In this document: one piece after another, positions 1 through 10,262 of the stretch | Layout: the number at the start of each line of letters is the position of its first letter | How positions within the stretch are numbered: the stretch's first letter is position 1 | NCBI GenBank assembly: GCA_947243795.1 | Contig: OX365932.1 | Location: forward strand, 1-64,000 | Direction: 5' to 3' | Length of the DNA: 64,000 nucleotides | Source of the DNA: Saccharomyces uvarum | Taxonomy: Eukaryota > Ascomycota > Saccharomycetes > Saccharomycetales > Saccharomycetaceae | The notes under the pieces: generated by a model | The model's input: the letters and a program-made list of their open reading frames with translations, nothing else | Database searches by the model: none | Told to the model about the DNA's origin: nothing | Position numbers and translations under genes: made by a program

Positions 1-385
1 CACCACACCACACCCACACCACACCCACACACCACACCCACACCACCCCACACCACACCCACACCCCACCCACACCCACACACCACACCCACAACACCAA
101 CACCCACACACCCACACCACCACACCCACACCACCCCACACACCACCCACACCCACACCACACCCACACACACCACACCCACACCCACACCACACCCACA
201 CCCACACCACACCACACCCACACACCCACACCCACACCACACCCACACCCACACCCACACACCACACCCCACACCCACACACACCACACCCACACCACAC
301 CCACACCCACACCCACACCCCACACACCACACCCACACACCACACCCACACACACACCACACCACACCCACACACACCCACACAC
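1..385. repeat. Telomeric C1-3A repeat tract
   Basis: Irregular runs of CA, CCA and CCCA with almost no G or T mark the C-rich strand of a Saccharomyces telomere (TG1-3 on the other strand). It starts at base 1 and runs without a break to about 385, where the first non-telomeric word (CTCATATCATACTC) begins. A few units deviate, such as the AACACCAACA stretch near 90-105. About 385 bases is an ordinary telomere length for the genus. The window therefore begins at, or very near, the physical chromosome end. No Y' element follows. Confidence 0.97.
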
Positions 386-1300
386 CACTCATATCATACT
401 CACCACCTGGGTAACCTCCATCCTCTCTATCATTACCACCCACACACCCCACGAACCTCACCACTTAACAGCCTGGTACATTAACTCCTTCCCACCACAT
501 TTATTTCAATTTATCCCCCCACATCGAATCCCCACCCCTCGAATACTATATTGGCCTCCCTAACTCTTCCATACGACATGTCTACATACCACACTCACTA
601 CCACTCATACCATACTCACCACCTGGGTAACCTCCATCTTCTCTATCATTACCACCCACACACCCCACGAACCTCACCACTTAACACCCTGCTACATTCA
701 CACCTTCCCACCACATTTCTTTCAGTTTATCCCTCCACATCGAATCCCCACCCCTCGAATACTATATTGGCCTCCCTAACTCTTCCATACGACATGTCTA
801 CATACCACGCTACCACACCACGCTACCACACCACTCATATCATACCCTCCATCTGGGTAACCCTCCATCTTCTCTATCATTACCACCCACACACCCACGA
901 ACCTCACCACTTAACACCCTGCTACATTCACACCTTCCCACCACATTTCTTTCAGTTTATCCCTCCACATCGAATCCCCACCCCTCGAATACCATATTGG
1001 CTTCCCTAACTCTTCCATACGACATGTCTACATACCACACTACCACACCACTCATATCACACCCTCCATCTGGGTAACCCTCCATCTCATCTATCATTAC
1101 CACCCACACACCCCACGAACCTCACCACTTAACACCCTGCTACATTCACACCTTCCCACCACATTTCTTTCAATCTATCCCCCCACATCGAATCCCCACC
1201 CCTTGAATACCATATTGGCCTCCCTAACTCTTCCATACGACATGTCTACATACCACACTACCACTACCCCATATATCATACTTACCATCTGGGTAACACC
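386..1300. repeat. Subtelomeric tandem array, ~217-bp unit, four full copies plus a partial
   Basis: Units begin at about 386, 602, 832, 1049 and 1265 (the last partial). Each has the same order of words: CACTCATATCATAC, then CTGGGTAACC, then CACGAACCTCACCACTTAACA, then CGAATCCCCACCCC, then ACGACATGTCTACATACC. Spacings are 216, 230, 217 and about 216; the longer unit carries extra CGCTACCACAC-type sequence. Copies differ by scattered substitutions. CTGGGTAACC is one base away from the Reb1 core CGGGTAA, so each unit may hold a weak Reb1-like site; that is inference. Long open frames crossing the array follow from the low-G composition and are not genes. Confidence 0.93.
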
Positions 1301-1540
1301 TCCATCTCCAATATCACTACCCTCTCATCTACAACTCCAATACCATGTGCATCACCATATATCAGCACAATCCTCACCCTCTATACTATTACCCTCCATA
1401 CCAACCAACCAACCAACTTACTATCACACACCATCTCCCTACCTATATACCCTGACCATTCTCAATATCATACACCATTACCCTACCTCAATATCTCCAT
1501 AATATCTCCAACTATCGAAACATATATATAAACATACACA

Positions 1541-2300
1541 TTCAAACGTAAACATCGAATCCTAAACAAATCAACGTAAACACCACACCCCTCCACAATA
1601 TCATATACCATCACTCTCAATATCACATACCATCACTCTCAACACCATATACCATCACTCTCAATATTATATACCATACTTCAATATCATATACCACCAC
1701 ATCCTCATACGGACGCTAAATGTAATATCATGTCCCACTACCCTAACCACCACTCTCTCCATCATATATCTACCCTCCAACCATTCAAACGTAAACATCG
1801 AATCCTAAACAAATCAACATATACACCACACCCCTCCACAATATCATATACCATTACTCTCAATATCATATACCATCACGCCCAATATCATATACCATCA
1901 CTCTCAACACCATATACTATGACTCTCAATATCACATACCATCACTCTCAATATCATATACAATCACATACTCCTACAAACGCTAAATGTAATACCATAT
2001 AACACTACCCTAACCACTACTCTCCAACCGTCCAAACGTAAACAAATAAATACATCGAAACATACATATCAAATCCTAAACAAATCAACGTAAACACCAC
2101 ACTCCTCCATAATTCACCCTAACCACTCTCCATATCCCATACCATATATCATAATATCGTCTCTCTCCATATATACCATATTATCACTCCCTATATATTA
2201 TAATACCACCACATACTCCTACGGACGCTAACATACATATCGAGTCGTAAACAAATAATCCTGAACACCACACCCCTCCATATAATAATACCATATCACC
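1541..2300. repeat. Second subtelomeric array, ~245-bp period, diverged copies
   Basis: The word TTCAAACGTAAACATCGAATC starts at 1541 and 1784, a variant starts at 2031, and a weaker one lies near 2241. Each copy continues with CCTAAACAAATCAACGTAAA, an ACACCACACCCCTCCA block, a series of ATACCATCACTCTCAATATC words, and ends at a (C)GGACGCTAA motif (1710, 1977, 2222). Copies are more diverged than in the outer array. The short internal ATACCATCACTCTCA repeats are about 20 to 26 bases apart, so there is repetition at two scales. No protein-coding potential is seen. Confidence 0.85.
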
Positions 2301-2704
2301 ACTTATCATCACTCTCTTCCTACATCCCATCCCATATATCATAATACCATACCACACCACCACCCTCTTCATAATATCGACATACTATATTATCCTGACT
2401 ACTTCTACTATAATTAATACGCGCACTCCTACGGACGCTAAAATATAATACCACCACATATCGTAACTCAATACCCATCTACTATCAACTTATCATCACT
2501 CTCCATTACTCCCCCATACTATCATACTATGTACCATATGTTCTCTCTATATCCTAATACCTACACATTATACCATATACCATTCTACAATACCCTCAAT
2601 GCCATATTATAATACCACCACATACTCACACGGACGCTAAATATAATACAAATCACATACAAAACCACTATAATTCTTAAACTTCCCACTCTCACGTTCT
2701 ATAT

Positions 2705-2715
2705 TTTTATATTTT
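2705..2715. other. Match to the ARS consensus
   Basis: TTTTATATTTT is an 11 of 11 match to the yeast origin consensus WTTTAYRTTTW, inside the subtelomere. X elements of S. cerevisiae carry an origin, so an origin here is plausible. Such matches are common by chance in AT-rich DNA, and I found no convincing Abf1 site beside it. Confidence 0.3.
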
Positions 2716-4344
2716 CTCACAATTTCTACCCTTTTACCCAATATACATACCCAACCATAAATCATTATTTCTTAGCCCCACTCCGACTACCAATTATATA
2801 CCTAAACTACCTTACTCCACCTTAAATACTACCTAACAATCTATCATCGCCCTTTCCCAGCTCTTTCTCTACCATACCACCACATTATCACCATATACGG
2901 CACGAACCTCAGCACTTAACACCCTGGACATTTTCACATTCGATCCATCGCCCGACCACCAAATTCTGCCCCCCACTAAATACGATACTCTACATCATAT
3001 ATCCGCTTTAAACATCTCAATATTCTCACATTTGCTCTCATACCATCATATATCACATACCTTCATCACACCCATACCACCACTACAATACATATCACCC
3101 GTCTATCCACCTCCACATATCTCAACATCGTATACCATAATTCATCACCCTAACCACTCTCTATAGAATATCATACCATCCCTCATCCCCATACTATATC
3201 ACATACTATATACCATACCATTCCCCATACTATATCACATACTAAATCACATACTATATACCATACTATATCCTGATTCCTATTACCGCCACATATCTCA
3301 ATTTCATACCAGCAAACCATTCAATCGCTCTCAATAGAATATCATATTCCGTCACTCTCTATATATTCTACTACCACCGTATACCCTCACTTTCTCAACA
3401 TCATATATCACCCATATACCTACCATCTCTCTCCATGTATATCATACCATCACTCTCTCTGTATTCTAATACCACCGCATACTCATCCGGAGGCTAAATA
3501 TATTCTCATGACATACCGTATACCTACCATCCTCTCCATAATATCTATATACTATATTATCCTGACTACTCCTATATTATATTGAATTCGCACACCCCTA
3601 CGGACGCTAAGATGTTATATCATATACCAGCACTCTCTATATATCTTTATCCTTGCCACCATATTACAATACCACCACATACTAAAACTGAATAACCATA
3701 CTACCACTCATCCACATATAATACCACAACGCACTCGAACGGAGCCAAATAGAATATTATATGCCACCACTTTCTATATACCCTAGCCACTACTACTACC
3801 ACCACATACCATCATTCTCTCCATAATGCCATACCCTATATCTTTATACTACATCATTTTGACCATTCTTACTATGATGCATGCATGCACCCACCCACAC
3901 AGATGCTATACATTATACCATACTCCATACCATATCATATATCATCACTTATCTCAATATACTACCACTCCTCTACCGTCTTCCCCTCTTCATATCCATA
4001 TCTCATTACCCTGACAGCTCTCAATAAAATATCATAATACATACCATTACCTTTCGTATATTGCATACTATATATGCCACCACTCTTTCCATACCATCGC
4101 CATTCGTATCATAATGCATGCACACACTCGCACGGACGTTAAACACCTACACCACCTTCCCTCTCACCCCTTTTCTTAGACTATCACCGGATGCTTCTAC
4201 GGACCTTAATATCACATCACATTACTACTACCATTATATAACATATCCTCTCCTCACTCCAACACCGCTAAATAAATAATATCAACCACTCTTCATATCA
4301 TCCTACCAATCACTCCTACGAATGCTACAAATTAAAATTCCATA

Positions 4345-4355
4345 TTTTACATTTT
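4345..4355. other. Match to the ARS consensus at the inner edge of the repeats
   Basis: TTTTACATTTT matches WTTTAYRTTTW at all 11 positions. It sits where the repeat-rich subtelomere gives way to unique sequence, near where an X core would place its ORC site. A nearby ATCACTCCTACG (4310-4321) resembles an Abf1 site but has one base too few between its halves, so I do not call it. Confidence 0.35.
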
Positions 4356-4400
4356 ACTGTGCTTTTTCACTTTTCATCAATATCTATATACTTCTATACT

Positions 4401-5473
4401 TAACTACACCTAAGCCATAAACTGCCATGCTCTTATGCCCCGATAACATGAATATACAGACCCACAGGACATTGAGTCACCGCATACACCCATCGTTCAC
4501 TTCACTCATCTTAGCTTCTCTTAATATTACCACTTACTTAGCCGCCCAGCTGACGTGCCTTGCATGTGCGGCTGAAAACTTTTTCTTGGGCAGCGTGTTC
4601 CGACATGGTCATGTGACAGTCATGTGACCATATTTAGGAAACGCGTGTTCGGCCGAGGAATTACCCATTGCGGTATGCTCGAAATCAACATGAAAATTTG
4701 TTCATTTCCTCAAGTCCATACTAAAAAAAAACGATTTAGACAACACTTTTACGGGCCCCTAGAAACACGTGCGCATCCGATTTTTTGCATCTTTCGTTGC
4801 CAATCCGCATATATGTGCCACTCTACGCAGGCTTCTAATTTCTACCTCGCCGAAGCAAATCTGCGCGCAAAAAAATGCCGTACCGCCCTTCAAGCAGAAT
4901 CTGCCAAGGCCGTATCGTCTAATAAAAGTGTGAAAAAAAGTGTGTTATGACTAAGCTCATCGAGAAATGACTCAGCCAATCAAACAATATCCGAAAAAGC
5001 TTTTAGGTGAAGCTGTTGATCTTCTTTGTCTTATTACAAATGGTATAAGCAGTTTGCCCCAGCAGACTCTTGAACCAGTTTCCGTACCGTATTATCCTTG
5101 ATAGTTTAAGGGGTTTTTTCAAATAAACAAAGCCCTGACTAAAAATGTAGTTTTTGCGATTAATCACCTACTAGTAATGATAGATAATTTGAATTCTCTT
5201 GGAAATAAAGGTAATCCGACTGTACCATGATAACGAGATTTTTTCATTGTGAAGGTTGCTATATTTGTACTATATATATTGCAAAATTACAAGTAAAACC
5301 TGGCGAATTATGTGATAATATCTGTTGGTTTAAACGACTTTTAGTACCGCGAGTGATCTGGATACCTTTATTTAGCTCGATCAAAAAATTCTCCTGCTAT
5401 GACAGCTTCCATAGTTGACATTAAATACTGCTTCTCATCTCGTAAATCTGAACTACCTTTGAAAAAAGTACGA
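4401..5473. other. Unique subtelomeric sequence without a supported gene
   Basis: Composition becomes ordinary here. Two direct copies of GTCATGTGAC lie at 4608-4617 and 4619-4628, eleven bases apart. TGACTCA, a perfect Gcn4 core, lies at 4968-4974, but no gene starts nearby in a useful direction. Open frames of up to about 108 codons (around 4624-4950) have no features I recognise and a composition like chance. The last part is the 3' flank of the leftward MHT1 gene. Confidence 0.6.
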
Positions 5474-6448
5474 TTAGGAGTGTCTATCTACAGAAGATGC
5501 AATTTCAGAGATATCCTTAGCAGATGTTCTACAGCAACCGCCAATAATGCGCGCACCATTATCTATGAATTCCTTCACTACAACATCCCAACTGTTTAGC
5601 TTACCCTTTGCCTGATGCCACGTCTTTGTCCTAGTATCATAAATTTCTCCACTATTTGGATATGCTAATAGTGGCATGTCAGGTAAAGCCAGATGCAGAG
5701 ATTTTAGAATGGATGTAGACTGATTAAAACTAACACAATTAACTCCTAACAGCAAAAAATGTTTATTGATTTTTCTTCCAAGACTTTTTACGTAGGCTGC
5801 AATTTCTTCCATAGTGGTACCATCTCGTAGCAAACCATTATCGTGCACTGATAACCCGACGTAGAAGGGTTTTGAGATAATATCCTCATCCCAAGATAAA
5901 ATAGCCTTTAGCTCGTGAAAATTAGGAACCGTTTCGAAACCAATGAGGTCAATATCTGCATGCTTGTTGAAGTTGTCCAATTGGGCTTTGAAGTGTTTGA
6001 GGTAATCAATATCTTCTGGGTGTGAGCCGTAGTCGCCAGTATACTCGCTGGAGACGTGCGCCGCCCATGGACCAATACTTCCAATTAAGTACCTATCCTC
6101 ACCAATAATTCTGCGCGTAAATGACACAACGCTGTCCAGAAAGCGGTTGTAGTCCGAAAGAGTTTTGATTGAGGTATTTTCTGAAATACTTAGAAAATTT
6201 GCCTGGTAAGTGACTGTCATTAACACATTTGCACCAGCATCCATAAAGTCCCTGTACATTTCCTCCACCAAAGTTCGGTCAGAAGAAGTACTCTCCCAAA
6301 AAGAATCATTAATGAAAGGTGCCGCAGACCATACTGGGCTATTTATGTCGATGCCTCTATTTTCCAATTCTGTTCCTTGTCCACCATCGAGAACAAGAAC
6401 TTTTTGGGGATGTTCAAGAATCAACTTTTCAATCGGAATGCGTTCCAT
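5474..6448 (-). CDS. MHT1: S-methylmethionine-homocysteine S-methyltransferase
   Basis: It transfers a methyl group from S-methylmethionine to homocysteine, giving two methionines, in the cytosol. The 324-residue product has the same length as S. cerevisiae Mht1. An N-terminal LDGGQGTELENRG motif (about residues 20-32) opens the homocysteine methyltransferase barrel. The zinc-binding cysteines are visible in GVNC (about residue 239) and the GGCCRT motif (Cys305, Cys306). It is divergent from the S-methylmethionine permease MMP1 with 343 bases between, exactly the MHT1-MMP1 arrangement, whereas the paralogues SAM4 and SAM3 lie in tandem in S. cerevisiae. This, together with the closer sequence, favours MHT1 over SAM4. 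In S. cerevisiae the pair is on chromosome XII left; here it is the outermost gene pair of the chromosome V end. Confidence 0.93.
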   Translation of the reverse strand: MERIPIEKLILEHPQKVLVLDGGQGTELENRGIDINSPVWSAAPFINDSFWESTSSDRTLVEEMYRDFMDAGANVLMTVTYQANFLSISENTSIKTLSDYNRFLDSVVSFTRRIIGEDRYLIGSIGPWAAHVSSEYTGDYGSHPEDIDYLKHFKAQLDNFNKHADIDLIGFETVPNFHELKAILSWDEDIISKPFYVGLSVHDNGLLRDGTTMEEIAAYVKSLGRKINKHFLLLGVNCVSFNQSTSILKSLHLALPDMPLLAYPNSGEIYDTRTKTWHQAKGKLNSWDVVVKEFIDNGARIIGGCCRTSAKDISEIASSVDRHS

Positions 6449-6791
6449 CTGTATTCGGTCTTTTGCTAAGTTAAGTATTGGAGCCCAAATTAGTCCCTCG
6501 AAATTGCCTTTCTCAATTGCTCTCTTTAATAATTTGTCTTGTTAACACTTTTCAACTCTGTTCTGTTACTATTTGTTGTCAGCGCCACAATTTGAAAGTG
6601 GTTAACGGTCCACAGCTTGGGCCACATCCACAGTCTCGCAGAAATCGGATTTTTATTTTTTCATATTGAAATAGATTTGCAAAAAAAATACCAGGTAGAT
6701 GTATACATACATATGTATTACGGCATTTTGTAGTTGAATAGCAACTTTAGACAGCCTTTTATCAACCAGAATGCTATGAACGACAACAATA
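6449..6791. promoter_or_regulatory. Divergent MHT1-MMP1 promoter with Met31/32-like words
   Basis: The 343 bases between the two start codons carry GCCACAATTT (about 6584-6593), one base from the Met31/Met32 site GCCACAGTTT, and two further CCACAG words at about 6610 and 6628. No CACGTG box is present. Both genes serve sulfur recycling, so shared Met4-type control is a reasonable inference, not shown. A poly-A stretch (6677-6690) lies nearer MMP1. Confidence 0.4.
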
Positions 6792-8543
6792 ATGAATGAT
6801 TCTAAATCTGCCAAGATTTCAGAAGTGCAATTTAGCACTAGCGTCGCAAGTGCGCCCTCATCTGACGGAACTAACCTAGTTCACAGATTCAAGAACTCCT
6901 TCAAACGAAAGGATGCATCTGTAATTCAAGAAGATCTGCTGTATTCTGAGCTTTCGGCGGAAGAAAAAGTACAGTGGGACTTAGCTAATCAGCCTTATAA
7001 AAAGGTACTAGATCAAAGACACTTAACAATGATAGCCATTGGAGGTACCCTGGGGACAGGACTTTTTATTGGATTAGGGGAATCGCTAGCATCCGGTCCT
7101 GCTTCTTTGCTTATTGGATTCTTGCTGGTAGGAGCATCGATGCTCTGCGTTGTTCAATGTGGAGCTGAACTCTCATGCCAGTATCCTGTCTCTGGATCCT
7201 ATGCCCTACACGCAAGCAGGTTCATAGACCCGTCTGCTGGCTTCAGTGTAGGAATTAATTATTTACTGATGTGGCTTATATCTTTCCCCAGCGAGTTAGT
7301 AGGATGTTCACTCACCATGACTTATTGGGCTCCCTCCGTCAATCCTGCTGTATGGGTCGCCATTGCTTTTACCTTGAGTATATTATTGAACCTTTTTGGA
7401 GCAAGAGGGTTCGCGGAATCAGAGTTCTACATGTCAATCTTCAAAATTGTTGCACTTTTCATCTTTATAGTTATTGGGATTATTTTAATTGCAGGTGGTG
7501 GCCCTGAATCCACTGGATATATTGGTACGAAATACTGGTACGATCCGGGTTCTTTTGCTCCTCCAGCTTTTAAAAACTTCTGTAATACTTTTGTTTCAGC
7601 AGCATACTCCTTTAGTGGTACCGAGATGGTTGTTCTAACTAGTGCTGAGGCCAGAGATATTTCTTCGGTGTCTCGGGCTGCTAAGGGTACCTTCTGGAGA
7701 ATTACCGTCTTTTATATCGTTACTGTGATTATTATTGGTTGTCTGGTCCCTTATAATGATCCTCGTTTGATTAATGGTTCTTCGAGTGAGGATATTACTG
7801 CTTCTCCCTTTGTGATTGCTTTAAGCAACACCGGTGCCATGGGGACAAGAGTGTCGCAATTTATGAATGCAGTCATCCTAATAGCTGTATTTTCCGTTTG
7901 TAACTCCTGCGTATATGCCTCTTCTAGGCTCATTCAGGGTCTTGCTACAGCAGGCCAGCTTCCAAAGATCTGCGGTTATATGGACAGAAATGGTAGGCCT
8001 TTAGTTGGTATGGCTATATGTGGCGCTTTCGGACTTTTAGGCTTTTTGGTTGTTTCTAAGGACCAGGGTACTGTTTTTACTTGGTTGTTTGCGTTGTGTT
8101 CTATTTCCTTTTTTACAACTTGGTTCTGTATCTGCTTTTGTCAAATCAGATTCAGGATGGCTATGAAAGCCCAAGGAAAATCGGATGATGACATTATCTA
8201 CAAGTCACCGTTAGGAATCTATGGAGGAGTTGTCGGATGTACTCTAAATGTGTTGCTAGTAATTGGGGAAATATACGTGTCAGCTGCGCCAGTGGGCATG
8301 CCTAGCTCTGCCGCGAATTTCTTTGAATATTGTATGAGCATTCCGATAATGATTGCTGTATACATCGGACATAGGATTTACCGCAAAGATTGGAGGCACT
8401 GGTACATTAAGCGGGAGGATATCGACCTTGACAGCGGACATTCCCTGGAGGATTTGGAAGCAACCAAACTGAGAAGGGATCAAGAGAAGGAATATGTTGC
8501 TTCCAGACCACTTTACTACAGGCTTTATAGGTTTTTCTGCTAA
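6792..8543 (+). CDS. MMP1: High-affinity S-methylmethionine permease
   Basis: A plasma-membrane amino-acid permease of the yeast APC family that imports S-methylmethionine for the neighbouring MHT1 enzyme. The product is 583 residues, the length of S. cerevisiae Mmp1, and begins MNDSKSAK against MNSSKSAK there, which supports this start. About 80 hydrophilic residues precede the first membrane segment and its GGTLGTGLFIG motif (residues 84-94); about 12 hydrophobic segments follow, and the C-tail ends in aromatic residues (YRFFC). The pair makes a small import-and-use module. Sequence is much closer to MMP1 than to the paralogue SAM3. Confidence 0.94.
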   Translation: MNDSKSAKISEVQFSTSVASAPSSDGTNLVHRFKNSFKRKDASVIQEDLLYSELSAEEKVQWDLANQPYKKVLDQRHLTMIAIGGTLGTGLFIGLGESLASGPASLLIGFLLVGASMLCVVQCGAELSCQYPVSGSYALHASRFIDPSAGFSVGINYLLMWLISFPSELVGCSLTMTYWAPSVNPAVWVAIAFTLSILLNLFGARGFAESEFYMSIFKIVALFIFIVIGIILIAGGGPESTGYIGTKYWYDPGSFAPPAFKNFCNTFVSAAYSFSGTEMVVLTSAEARDISSVSRAAKGTFWRITVFYIVTVIIIGCLVPYNDPRLINGSSSEDITASPFVIALSNTGAMGTRVSQFMNAVILIAVFSVCNSCVYASSRLIQGLATAGQLPKICGYMDRNGRPLVGMAICGAFGLLGFLVVSKDQGTVFTWLFALCSISFFTTWFCICFCQIRFRMAMKAQGKSDDDIIYKSPLGIYGGVVGCTLNVLLVIGEIYVSAAPVGMPSSAANFFEYCMSIPIMIAVYIGHRIYRKDWRHWYIKREDIDLDSGHSLEDLEATKLRRDQEKEYVASRPLYYRLYRFFC

Positions 8544-10262
8544 CGGGATAAAATCTCTCATAGGAATATCGGTTAGCAAGAGCTTCGTACATCGAATATT
8601 TAAGTTTCCATTTTAGATATTCAATAGCGTTGAAATCACGTAACATATATCAAGTATTTCGTTTAATGTAATTTTACTATTTCTGGTAGTTGTTTACCAA
8701 AACTCCTCGGGCCAACATGACAGGAACCACTCTTAAGACTTTGAAAAAGTCCGGATGTAGCTTTTGGTCTTTCATAGGGACACTTGAATGACTCGATAAG
8801 ATTCACACGACCTCTGCAGGGATATACTTCTTTTTTTTTGTTGTGGGGTAACTATGACCTTACATCGCTTCAAACTTAATCTCTAGCCATGCGAAGCATG
8901 AGTGAACTTAAAATTGGAAATACATTGCCACGGTTTTCTGGCAATCTCTTTGTTTCATCACAAAGTCCTACCCATTCACAATTGAGAAGGTCAAGGGGGG
9001 AAAAGATTATGGCAGCAAGAGAGGTACATTGTTAATCAGGTTACATATATTCAGTCGTAATTTCACAGTCATGTACTGTAAACCGCATAACACATCATTC
9101 AGAAATCTCCTTTAAGCATGAATTTCATTGCTTAGAGCAATCTTAGGATAAATTCAGTTCTGTGATGTCCGATTCTGTAAGCTCCACATTCTAATTATAA
9201 TTAGGACTATGTTGATATTAGTTGAAGCCTGCATAGCAGACTGCTGGCCCAGGGGCATAAATTTGCACTTCGTTCGCCGGTGGTTAAACTATTGTTCCAA
9301 TAAAATTCAGTGAATTCAAGCTCTAAATAATATCTGGTGGAATATCTGGTGTAAATGAACGTACCGATGCATCCAAACACTACCCTAATAGAAAGGTGCA
9401 CAGAAAGGTTGAAAGCGATAAGATGTTATGAAATCTCTTCGCGTCACACTATCTACACATTATTTCAATATCTTTGACTTGAACACAATTAACTTTCTTA
9501 AATGCTTTAACTGTGACACATTTTCCTGTTCCTTTATCTTGGATCCGACCTGGTGGGCCAGAGCCACCCTCACCTCATGTTTAGTAGCCTTTTTTTACTA
9601 ATTTTATCGTTCATTTTGTAATCAGAGAAATTTTTCTACACTATTTCTATCTTTTCGTGTGAGTTTTTTCTCGAACTTTCATTTGTGCGATATTAGATCT
9701 TTTGTTAGAGCATTAGGGCTGTCCATCCAAGATTTTTATTTCAGGGAACATATTGAACTTGCTGGAATAGGTGATTTCGGACACAGAATATTAATTGATC
9801 AGGAACTAGCGTATAAGAAGATGAGTTATACCTGATAACTTATTATTAATGTTCTGAATTATGTTTGAACCATTGGGTTTCATATAACCAATCAGCGTGT
9901 GTTTTATATACCTCTCTTATATAATAAGAAAGAACTGCTTATTCTTAATTATTACTACTTACTAAACCAACTAATTATCAACAGAGCACATTTGCATTAA
10001 TGGGCTCTGCCTTACATTATATTTTTGATTTGATCAGGTTTTGGGTAGATTTAAAAAAAATCCTCGATCCCATTTTTTTTTGAGTAATGCTTTAGTTTTT
10101 TACAAGTTCTGTACAGCTCGAGTTTTCAAATATGTGAAAAAGATACTTACATTGTGACGATATGAAGAGTATCACATTACACTGTTAAGATATTAGAGAT
10201 AATATAAAGTAGAAAAAATGGCTTCCCACTGCAACAAAAAAAATTACATTGTGTCTGTGCTT
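8544..10262. other. Long gene-free stretch between MMP1 and PHR1
   Basis: These 1.7 kb separate the 3' ends of two convergent genes, more than termination needs. I find no open frame over 80 codons that looks like protein, no tRNA and no terminal-repeat element. AT-rich runs and poly-T tracts (8831-8840, 10073-10081) occur. It may be a rearrangement junction that joined a chromosome XII type block to a chromosome XV type gene, with eroded sequence I cannot recognise. Confidence 0.5.

Larger units (their letters stand above)
1301..4400. other. G-poor repeat-rich subtelomere (X-like region)
   Basis: This stretch, which includes the second array, is A, C and T rich and nearly devoid of G on the given strand: rows 3001-3060 hold 2 G. 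It carries eleven or so copies of a CGGACGCTAA-like decamer between 1710 and 4330, and a displaced copy of the outer array word CACGAACCTCAGCACTTAACA at 2901-2921. Similar CGGATGCTA and CGGACGTTA words occur in S. cerevisiae X elements as I remember them, so this is probably the X-type subtelomere of this species in diverged form. No gene is supported. Confidence 0.6.

Noticed and set aside
551-1502. Plus-strand open frames of about 150 and 100 codons across the outer array
   Set aside because: They arise from tandem repeats almost lacking G, hence few stops; residues are mostly His, Thr, Pro, Ser and Tyr, with no protein features.
4310-4321. Abf1-like word ATCACTCCTACG beside the ARS match
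   Set aside because: The spacing between TC and ACG is one base short of the Abf1 consensus.
4624-4950. 108-codon plus-strand frame in the unique subtelomere
   Set aside because: No recognisable motif, odd composition, no promoter signals; chance is enough.
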